From positions 1-5,428 of the forward strand of contig JALSPL010000033.1 in assembly GCA_026985975.1 (NCBI GenBank): DNA of 5,428 bases, written 5' to 3'. Within the stretch, counting starts at the first letter, position 1. Every line of letters begins with the position of its first letter. The position numbers and the translations under genes were made by a program. The DNA is from Anaerolineae bacterium. Lineage in GTDB: Bacteria; Chloroflexota; Anaerolineae; J102. The notes under the pieces are model-generated. The model did not search any database. It saw nothing but the letters and a program-made list of their open reading frames with translations, and had not been told where the DNA came from. Below are positions 1 to 4,788 of the stretch, one piece after another.

Positions 1-186
1 CTCTGCATCCAGCAAATGCACCGAAGGGGAAATAGTAGGCGTGGCTGTCGGCTCGAAAGGATTGGGAATCCAATCGGGCTGCTGTCTGTACAGGAAGAAA
101 AACGCGCCGATCAAAGCGATCAGAAAAAACAAAATCCGGCGGCGACGTTTGGCTTTTTGGCGCTTACGACTGTCAGTGATGTACAT
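1..186 (-). CDS. Membrane-anchored protein, N-terminal 62 residues (rest outside window)
   Basis: The ATG at 184-186 opens a frame that runs off the window at position 1. Residues 1-17 are strongly basic (SRKRQKAKRRRR), residues 18-33 are a single hydrophobic helix (ILFFLIALIGAFFFLY), and the segment after it is rich in Pro and Thr (PNPFEPTATPTISPS, 41-55). This is the pattern of a protein held by one N-terminal helix, with the basic end in the cytoplasm and a flexible linker leading to an outside domain. It could also be an uncleaved signal peptide. No ribosome binding site is evident. The main domain lies outside the window; from memory, similar anchor-plus-linker N-termini in Chloroflexota often precede TPR domains, but nothing visible proves this. 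I do not recognise the gene. Confidence 0.65.
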   Translation of the reverse strand, partial: MYITDSRKRQKAKRRRRILFFLIALIGAFFFLYRQQPDWIPNPFEPTATPTISPSVHLLDAE

Positions 187-373
187 GGGATAAAAAAGAA
201 TGCAGTAACCTAACCTGGCCGAGCCAGAACCAAACTGGAACACAGAGTTTCACAGAGATTGCCAGAGAGCCGCAGAGAAATCTCTAAAAAATCCTCCGTG
301 AAGCTCTTGATTTTCCTCTGTGGCGCTCTGTGTAACTTTTGGTTCCGCGTACAAGAATTTCACTGTCAAGATA
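187..373. other. Non-coding gap with a palindromic repeat
   Basis: This 187-nt stretch separates the phosphatase stop from the start of the membrane-anchored protein. A palindrome (227-345) occupies most of it. The remaining 40 nt before the ATG at 186 are A/T-richer (a TTCTTTTTTA run on the minus strand) but show no ribosome binding site or promoter that I can defend. Confidence 0.5.
227..345. repeat. 119-nt imperfect palindrome with 10-nt internal units
   Basis: The ends GAACCAAA (227-234) and TTTGGTTC (338-345) are perfect inverted copies, followed inward by CACAGAG (241-247) and its complement CTCTGTG (326-332). A second arm pair is CAGAGAGCCGCAGAGAAA (263-280) against 312-330. The left arm is four 10-nt units (cacagagttt, cacagagatt, gccagagagc, cgcagagaaa; 241-280) and the right arm has two units beginning CTCTGTG (316-335) in the opposite sense. 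It could fold in the phosphatase mRNA after its stop. It resembles dispersed 'CACAGAG...CTCTGTG' intergenic repeats that I recall from several bacterial genomes. Confidence 0.7.
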
Positions 374-1228
374 CTAAAATCCAGCGGCGGCCCGGGCTTT
401 TTGGATAGCTGTCAGCAGTTTTTCGTGCAGATGGGGATTGGCTGCGACCATCTGATTTGCACCGAGACGCCAGGGCTCGCCCGCATAATCGGTGACGACC
501 CCGCCCGCCTCGATGATCATCAGCACGCCCGCCCCCCAATCCCAGGGCCAGAGATGGGCCTCCCAGTAACCATCCAGACGCCCGTCGGCCAGCCAGGCCA
601 GATCGAGAGCCGCAGCGCCCGCTCGCCGAACGCCCCGGACTTTGGGCATGAGATAGGAGAATTCGGCCAGATTGTTATCGTCAGTCTCGGCGCGAATATA
701 GGGAAAACCGGTAGCAATGAGACTCTGCTTCAGTTCTTGCGTCTGCGAAACGCGCAGTTGGACTTCGCCCAGGTTAACGGGCGCGCCCATCCAGGCGCCC
801 AGCCCGGCCGCGGCCCAGTAGGTGCGCTCCCGCACCACATCCTGCACCACGCCGATGGCGGGCCGACCATCCACGCACATGGCGATGGAAACGGCAAAAA
901 CGGGAAAGCGGCTGGCGAAGTTGGTGGTGCCGTCCAGGGGATCGATCAGCCAGCGCACACGCCCGCCATTCGTCTTATCCCCGCCATCCTCCTCAGCCAT
1001 GATGGCGTGATCGGGAAAACGGGCGGTGATGGTTTCCAGGATCAGGGCCTGGCTGGCGGTGTCGGCCTCGGTGACCATGTCCACTGCGGTCATTTTGGTG
1101 GCGATGCGCCGCGGGCCCTGACGATGAATGCGCAGCAACAGGTCGCCCGCCCGCCGGGCCAGATCGATGGCGGTGATCAATTCTTCGTAATAGTCGTAAC
1201 TGGTGGGGATGGGAAGTGTATTGGGCAT
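374..1228 (-). CDS. Inositol monophosphatase family protein (SuhB-like)
   Basis: This is a Mg2+-dependent, Li+-sensitive-type sugar phosphatase of the inositol monophosphatase family, cytoplasmic, 284 residues from the chosen start. In that numbering the motifs are DMVTEADTASQ (50-60), AEEDGG (78-83, metal-binding Glu), WLIDPLDGTTNF (93-104, both metal-binding Asp and the DGTTNF loop), RRAGAAALDLAWLADGRLDG (201-220) and WPWDWGAGVLMIIEAGG (227-243, third metal-binding Asp). No catalytic residue seems missing. A longer reading from an ATG at 1265-1267 adds 13 residues, but those codons lie inside a palindromic repeat, so I prefer the ATG at 1226-1228. Neither start has a clear ribosome binding site. 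The substrate cannot be read from the sequence: inositol-1-phosphate, fructose-1,6-bisphosphate, NADP and other phosphates occur in this family. It is downstream of mqnE, but no menaquinone role is known for it. Confidence 0.9.
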   Translation of the reverse strand: MPNTLPIPTSYDYYEELITAIDLARRAGDLLLRIHRQGPRRIATKMTAVDMVTEADTASQALILETITARFPDHAIMAEEDGGDKTNGGRVRWLIDPLDGTTNFASRFPVFAVSIAMCVDGRPAIGVVQDVVRERTYWAAAGLGAWMGAPVNLGEVQLRVSQTQELKQSLIATGFPYIRAETDDNNLAEFSYLMPKVRGVRRAGAAALDLAWLADGRLDGYWEAHLWPWDWGAGVLMIIEAGGVVTDYAGEPWRLGANQMVAANPHLHEKLLTAIQKARAAAGF

Positions 1229-1241
1229 TTGATTATCGTTT

Positions 1242-1319
1242 GCGTCATGTCGAGCGCATCGAGACATCCCCGCACTTACCGGGGAATTTCTCAGTCGTTG
1301 CGTTTCTTCGAAATAACGC
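1242..1319. repeat. 78-nt imperfect palindromic element between mqnE and the phosphatase gene
   Basis: The outer arms GCGTCATGTCGA (1242-1253) and TCGAAATAACGC (1308-1319) pair at 10 of 12 positions. The inner arms GAGA..TCCCCG (1261-1272) and CGGGGA..TCTC (1280-1292) pair around the loop CACTTAC. It fills nearly all of the gap after the mqnE stop. It resembles the 'GTCATTTCGA...TCGAAATGAC' palindromes I recall as dispersed repeats in several bacterial phyla. There is no U-tract on either side, so it is not a classical terminator, though it could stall polymerase or protect the mqnE mRNA end. Confidence 0.7.
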
Positions 1320-1326
1320 GAGGGCG

Positions 1327-2526
1327 TTAGTTCAATTCGATGTGGGTCACTTTAAGCTTGCCGCGGCGGGTCTTGCGGCTGTCGGGGGCGTAGCTTTCCA
1401 GAGGCTGATCATACACCTCTATAACGTTATAGAGCGTATCTCGTTCCACCGGAATCTTGCCAGCGGCCTTGATCAGGCGTAGCAGATCGAACTTATCCAG
1501 AAATTCCTCGGTGGCGGCCCCGGCGTCGTGGTAGATTTTCTCCTCCACCACGGTGCCGTCGATATCATCAGCGCCGAAGTGCAACGAAAGCTGGGCGATG
1601 GGCGGGGTGAGCATCACCCAATATGCCTTGATGTGAGGGAAGTTATCCAGCATGATGCGGCTGATGGCCATCATCTTCAGGGTGTCGTGGGCGCTGGTCC
1701 AATCCAACTGGCGGCCAAGGTTATTGTTCTCGGGATGATAGCGCAGGGGGATGAAAGTCTGAAAGCCGCCGGTCTCATCCTGCAGCGCCCGCAGCCGCAG
1801 CAAATGATCCACCCGGTGCTCATAACGCTCGATGTGGCCGTAGAGGATGGTGGCGTTGGTGCGCAAGCCCAGCCGGTGGGCGGTGCGATGCACCTCCAGC
1901 CAGGTTTCGGCGTCGGCTTTTTCGGGGCAGATGCGGCGGCGGATGTCGGGGTGGAAGATCTCGGCGCCGCCGCCGGGCATGGAGCCCAGGCCGGCATCCA
2001 TCAGCCGGCGCAAGATGGTTTCGTGATCCAGGCCCGTCATCTGCGAGAAGAAATCGATCTCCACGCCGGTGAAGGCCTTGAGATGCACTCTGGGATACGC
2101 CTGTTTCAACGCCCGTAGCACATCCTCGTAGTATTCGAAGCCCCGGTCGGGATGCAGGCCGCCCACGATATGAAATTCGGTCACTCGCGGATGCACATCA
2201 TCGCAAATGCGTTCCACGATCTGTTCGGGCGTCCAGGTGTAAGCGCCGGGCTCGTCATCGCTATGCCGGGCGAAAGAGCAGAAGTTGCAATGAAACGCAC
2301 ACACATTGGTGGGATTCACGTGGCGGTTCTGGTTGAAATAGACGTTTTGACCGCCGTTGATGCGTCTGTTCACCAGATCGGCCATTTGCCCAATGGTGAG
2401 AAGATCATGACTCTGGAACAGACGCACGCCGTCCTCGAAGCTCAGGCGTTGGCCCGCCTGCACCTTGACGACGATGTCGTCCAGATCATGGGTTTGGGAA
2501 AAAGAAGAAACTTGTCGTTCGAGCAT
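1327..2526 (-). CDS. mqnE: Aminofutalosine synthase MqnE (radical SAM)
   Basis: MqnE is the radical SAM enzyme that adds the 5'-deoxyadenosyl group of SAM to 3-[(1-carboxyvinyl)oxy]benzoate, the MqnA product, and rearranges it to 6-amino-6-deoxyfutalosine in the cytoplasm. The protein is 399 residues. C76, C80 and C83 form the CxxxCxxC iron-sulphur motif (NPTNVCAFHCNFCSFAR). Family motifs follow in order: EFHIVGGLHPDRGFEYYEDV (117-136), GSMPGGGAEIF (181-191), the FIPLRYHPENNNLG region (258-271), IKAYWVML (299-306) and GADDIDGTVVEEKIYHDAGA (318-337). The EKIYHDAG segment is characteristic of MqnE rather than MqnC or CofH. The start has a ribosome binding site 8 nt upstream. The gene is 153 nt from mqnP and followed by a palindrome that begins 8 nt past its stop. 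All key residues appear intact. Confidence 0.93.
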   Translation of the reverse strand: MLERQVSSFSQTHDLDDIVVKVQAGQRLSFEDGVRLFQSHDLLTIGQMADLVNRRINGGQNVYFNQNRHVNPTNVCAFHCNFCSFARHSDDEPGAYTWTPEQIVERICDDVHPRVTEFHIVGGLHPDRGFEYYEDVLRALKQAYPRVHLKAFTGVEIDFFSQMTGLDHETILRRLMDAGLGSMPGGGAEIFHPDIRRRICPEKADAETWLEVHRTAHRLGLRTNATILYGHIERYEHRVDHLLRLRALQDETGGFQTFIPLRYHPENNNLGRQLDWTSAHDTLKMMAISRIMLDNFPHIKAYWVMLTPPIAQLSLHFGADDIDGTVVEEKIYHDAGAATEEFLDKFDLLRLIKAAGKIPVERDTLYNVIEVYDQPLESYAPDSRKTRRGKLKVTHIELN

Positions 2527-2534
2527 AAATTCGT

Positions 2535-2538
2535 TCCT
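2535..2538 (-). promoter_or_regulatory. Ribosome binding site of mqnE
   Basis: AGGA (within CAGGAA) lies 8 nt before the ATG at 2526 on the minus strand. It supports this start, which also gives an N-terminus of normal family length. Confidence 0.65.
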
Positions 2539-2571
2539 GAAAAGAAAAGTAAGCGCTCAGGCATCCGACTT

Positions 2572-2606
2572 CGAACCACGAAGGACGCGAAGATACGACG
2601 GTGCGA
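2572..2606. repeat. Degenerate 10-nt periodic repeat (CCACGAAGGA type)
   Basis: Units CCACGAAGGA (2576-2585), CGCGAAGATA (2586-2595) and CGACGGTGCG (2596-2605) follow each other with a 10-nt step and drift in sequence. The first two share CGAAG at the same offset. It resembles the 'accacgaaggacacgaag' type of intergenic repeat that I recall from various bacterial genomes. It has no coding role and its function is unknown. Confidence 0.5.
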
Positions 2607-2616
2607 AAAAATGAAG

Positions 2617-2671
2617 ACGTGCAACGCGATGCGTGATAGCAAATCCTGCCACGCGCCACGTTTGACGTTTC
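2617..2671. repeat. Degenerate 7-nt periodic repeat
   Basis: On the plus strand two runs of heptads can be read: ACGTGCA, ACGCGAT, GCGTGAT (2617-2637) and ACGCGCC, ACGTTTG, ACGTTTC (2651-2671), separated by a 13-nt stretch. Most units begin with ACG. Part of the first run is self-complementary (ACGC 2624-2627 with GCGT 2631-2634). From memory, similar 'ACGCATC/ACGTTTC' heptad tracts fill intergenic spaces in some bacterial genomes; I cannot confirm copies here. Confidence 0.55.
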
Positions 2672-2679
2672 ACAACCGC

Positions 2680-3564
2680 TTATTGTACCCACAATCCGCC
2701 CAACACGGCCAGAAACGTGATGACGCTGATGTAGCCGTTCATCTTGAAGAAAGCCATATCCACCCGGCTGAGATCATCGGGCTTGACCAGAGTGTGTTCG
2801 TAGATGAGCAGCCCCGCCACGATAGCCAGGCCCAGCCAGTAGGGCCAGCCCAGCCCGGCCAGCAGGCCCGCTCCCGCCAACAGAATCACGGTCAACACAT
2901 GAAAAATCCGGGCCAGACGCAGCGCCGCATGAATACCGAAACGGGCGGGAATGCTGTGCAAGCCCTCCGCGCGATCAATGGTCACATCCTGACAGGCGTA
3001 AATCAGATCAAAGCCCGCGATCCACACGGTGACTGCCGCCCAGAGCGCCCAGGGGATGGGGCTGGCCAGATCGCCCGTGACAGCAGCCCAGGCCCCGGCC
3101 GCGGCCGCGCCATCCACAACCCCCAGCCAGATATGACAAAGCCAGGTGAATCGCTTGCTGTAGGCGTAGCCTACCAGTCCGACGATGGCGATAGGAGCCA
3201 GCATCAACACGAATGCGTTCAGCATCCAGGCGGCGAACAGGAAGACGGCCAGGCTGATGAAACCCGCCAGCCACACCGCGTTTTTGCCGATCTTCCCCGC
3301 CTGGATGGGGCGGTTGGCGGTGCGGGGATTGCGGGCGTCGATCTCGGCGTCGATGGCGCGGTTGAAGGCCATGGCCGCGGTGCGGGCCGACGCCATGGCC
3401 ACGGTAATCCACGCGAACTGCCAGAACAACGTCCCCCAGGCGAAGGGTGCGGCCAGCAAGCCGCTTTGCCCCCAGGCCAGCGCCATGCCGATGTAGGCGA
3501 AGGGCAACGCAAAAATCGTGTGCTCGAATTTGATCATTTCGAGGAACACGCGCAGTTTGGACAT
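2680..3564 (-). CDS. mqnP: UbiA-family prenyltransferase, probable menaquinone MqnP
   Basis: This integral membrane prenyltransferase of the UbiA superfamily has 294 residues, typical for the family. The first Asp-rich prenyl-diphosphate/Mg2+ site is FNRAIDAEIDARNPRTANRP (67-86; N68, D72, D76). The second is CQDVTIDRAEGLHSIPARFG (191-210; D193, D197). Both fit the 4-hydroxybenzoate prenyltransferase-like branch that includes MqnP. Between and after them are hydrophobic segments, roughly 14-31, 42-66, 96-116, 117-135, 148-163, 171-190, 222-238, 241-255 and 277-293, giving the usual eight to nine helices. Lying 12 nt after mqnC and upstream of mqnE, its most likely substrate is 1,4-dihydroxy-6-naphthoate from the futalosine route, to which it adds the polyprenyl tail. 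The family alone does not exclude 4-hydroxybenzoate (UbiA); the call to MqnP rests on the neighbours and is an inference. Confidence 0.87.
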   Translation of the reverse strand: MSKLRVFLEMIKFEHTIFALPFAYIGMALAWGQSGLLAAPFAWGTLFWQFAWITVAMASARTAAMAFNRAIDAEIDARNPRTANRPIQAGKIGKNAVWLAGFISLAVFLFAAWMLNAFVLMLAPIAIVGLVGYAYSKRFTWLCHIWLGVVDGAAAAGAWAAVTGDLASPIPWALWAAVTVWIAGFDLIYACQDVTIDRAEGLHSIPARFGIHAALRLARIFHVLTVILLAGAGLLAGLGWPYWLGLAIVAGLLIYEHTLVKPDDLSRVDMAFFKMNGYISVITFLAVLGGLWVQ

Positions 3565-3573
3565 TTTCCCCTG

Positions 3574-3578
3574 ACCTC
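3574..3578 (-). promoter_or_regulatory. Ribosome binding site of mqnP
   Basis: GAGGT lies 9 nt before the ATG at 3564 and overlaps the mqnC stop codon (TGA, 3577-3579). A second purine run, AGGGG, lies closer to the ATG. The overlap implies that mqnC and mqnP are coupled in one mRNA. Confidence 0.65.
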
Positions 3579-4785
3579 AAACCAGTTTGATGCGCTGAGG
3601 CTCCGCCAAATCACCGAGGCGGGTGGGGATGGGGCGGGGGGCCAGCTCTTCCCGGCTCATCACACGATGGAAGCGGTGCACGATGTTGTAGCGGCTGTCT
3701 CGCTGGGCAGGCTCGAATCCGGCCAGGCGGATCTGCTCGTGCAGGCGATAAACGGACATGGCGGGCTCCTTCTCGGTGAAGGCCGACGCCTGGCTGACTA
3801 CATTCTCCTCCAGCATGGTGCTGCCGAAATCGTTGGCGCCCGCGTACAGCGCCCGTCGGGCCACGTCCAGACCCTGGGTGGGCCAGCTTGCCTGAATGTT
3901 GGTGAAGTTATCCAGATAGATGCGGGCGAAGGCGTTGGTGTGCAGATATTCGTCATAATCCGCGCCATATTTATCCCGATGTCGGCTGCGGCCCAGGCTG
4001 TTGGTATGGCTGAGCTGCGCTGTCCACATGATGAAGGCGCTGAAGCCGTTGCCGTGCGCAGCCAGCGATTCATCCTGCAAGTCTCGCAAATGGGTGAGGC
4101 TGGCGATGCGCTGTTCCATGGTTTCGCCAAAGCCGATGACCATGGTGGCGGTGGTGACCATGCCCAGGCCCTGGGCGATGCGCATGGCGTGCAGCCATTG
4201 GGCGGTCCTGGTCTTCTTGGGCGAGATGCGTTTGCGCACGTCGTCATCCAGGATTTCGGCGCCGCCGCCGGGCAAACCATCCAGGCCTGCGGCGTGCAGC
4301 CTGGTCAGCACTGTCTCCATGCTCAGGCCTTCCAGCAAGGCGATATTTTCCACCTCCGAGGGGCTGAAGCAATCGCACTCGATCTCGGGATAGGTCGCCT
4401 TGAGCCAGCGCAACAGGTCTTCATACCAGCCGATGGGCAGATCGGGGTTGTGACCGCCCTGCATGAGAATTCGGGCGCCGCCCCAGGCCAGCAACTCCTC
4501 GATCTTCTCACCCAGCTCTCGTCGGGAAATGACATAGGCTTCGGGGTGTCCGGGCGGGCGATAGAAGGAGCAAAACTGGCAGTTGGTGGTGCAGACGTTG
4601 GTGTAGTTGATGTTGCGATCCACCAGGTAGGTGACCAGCCCCGGCTCGGTCTTTTGCAAACGTAGTTCGTGGGCCACGGCCATCATAGCCTCGGGGTCGC
4701 CCTCGGCGTAGAGAAAAAACCCTTCCTCGGGCGTCAAACGTTGTCCGTCAGCAGCTTTTTTCAGCAAATCGGTGGTTGAAAGCAT
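3577..4785 (-). CDS. mqnC: Cyclic dehypoxanthine futalosine synthase MqnC (radical SAM)
   Basis: This radical SAM enzyme of the futalosine pathway cyclises dehypoxanthine futalosine to cyclic dehypoxanthine futalosine, the substrate of MqnD, in the cytoplasm. The product is 402 residues, normal to slightly long for the family. C65, C69 and C72 form the CxxxCxxC cluster motif (YTNVCTTNCQFCSFYR). MQGGHNPDLPIGWYEDLL (about 108-125) and GLPGGGAEIL (170-179) are shared Mqn/Cof-type motifs. GANDFGSTMLEENVVSQA (316-333) near the C-terminus separates MqnC from MqnE, whose matching segment reads GADDIDGTVVEEKIYHDAG. About residues 255-282 (TAQLSHTNSLGRSRHRDKYG and on) form a rather charged stretch between conserved blocks; this may be a lineage variant. 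The start is set by a ribosome binding site in the end of the upstream gene. The next gene follows 12 nt after the stop. A CofH-like or MqnE role is less likely from the C-terminal motif and the presence of a separate mqnE. Confidence 0.92.
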   Translation of the reverse strand: MLSTTDLLKKAADGQRLTPEEGFFLYAEGDPEAMMAVAHELRLQKTEPGLVTYLVDRNINYTNVCTTNCQFCSFYRPPGHPEAYVISRRELGEKIEELLAWGGARILMQGGHNPDLPIGWYEDLLRWLKATYPEIECDCFSPSEVENIALLEGLSMETVLTRLHAAGLDGLPGGGAEILDDDVRKRISPKKTRTAQWLHAMRIAQGLGMVTTATMVIGFGETMEQRIASLTHLRDLQDESLAAHGNGFSAFIMWTAQLSHTNSLGRSRHRDKYGADYDEYLHTNAFARIYLDNFTNIQASWPTQGLDVARRALYAGANDFGSTMLEENVVSQASAFTEKEPAMSVYRLHEQIRLAGFEPAQRDSRYNIVHRFHRVMSREELAPRPIPTRLGDLAEPQRIKLV

Positions 4786-4788
4786 CCC

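Larger units (their letters stand above)
2527..2679. other. Non-coding gap between mqnP and mqnE
   Basis: This 153-nt gap carries no convincing reading frame. It contains two short-period degenerate repeat blocks (listed separately) and, next to mqnE, an A/T-richer stretch with the mqnE ribosome binding site. I could not recognise a convincing promoter or an intrinsic terminator, so whether mqnE is read from the mqnC-mqnP transcript or from its own promoter is unresolved. Confidence 0.6.

Noticed and set aside
16..213. Short plus-strand frame at the left edge
   Set aside because: The opposite strand encodes a better supported protein start with a basic segment, a membrane helix and a Pro/Thr linker. 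The plus frame has no such features.
227..345. Reading the palindrome as a CRISPR array or intrinsic terminator
   Set aside because: The units are 10 nt with no spacers, so it is not CRISPR. There is no U-tract directly after a compact stem, so a classical terminator is not supported.
1229..1267. N-terminal extension of the phosphatase from the ATG at 1267
   Set aside because: These 13 codons mostly lie within the palindromic element, the extra residues do not look like the family, and no better ribosome binding site is gained.
320..1330. Plus-strand open frame of 336 codons opposite the phosphatase
   Set aside because: It is antisense to an intact inositol-monophosphatase-family gene, starts inside a palindromic repeat and shows no domain-like pattern.
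2527..2679. Riboswitch or small RNA upstream of mqnE
   Set aside because: I could see no conserved aptamer motif. The sequence is explained by short-period repeats.
2152..4665. Very long plus-strand open frame (837 codons)
   Set aside because: It runs antisense across mqnE, mqnP and mqnC, all of which have clear family motifs. Its translation is a mix of His, Gln and Gly-rich sequence with no recognisable domain, as expected from GC-rich antisense DNA.
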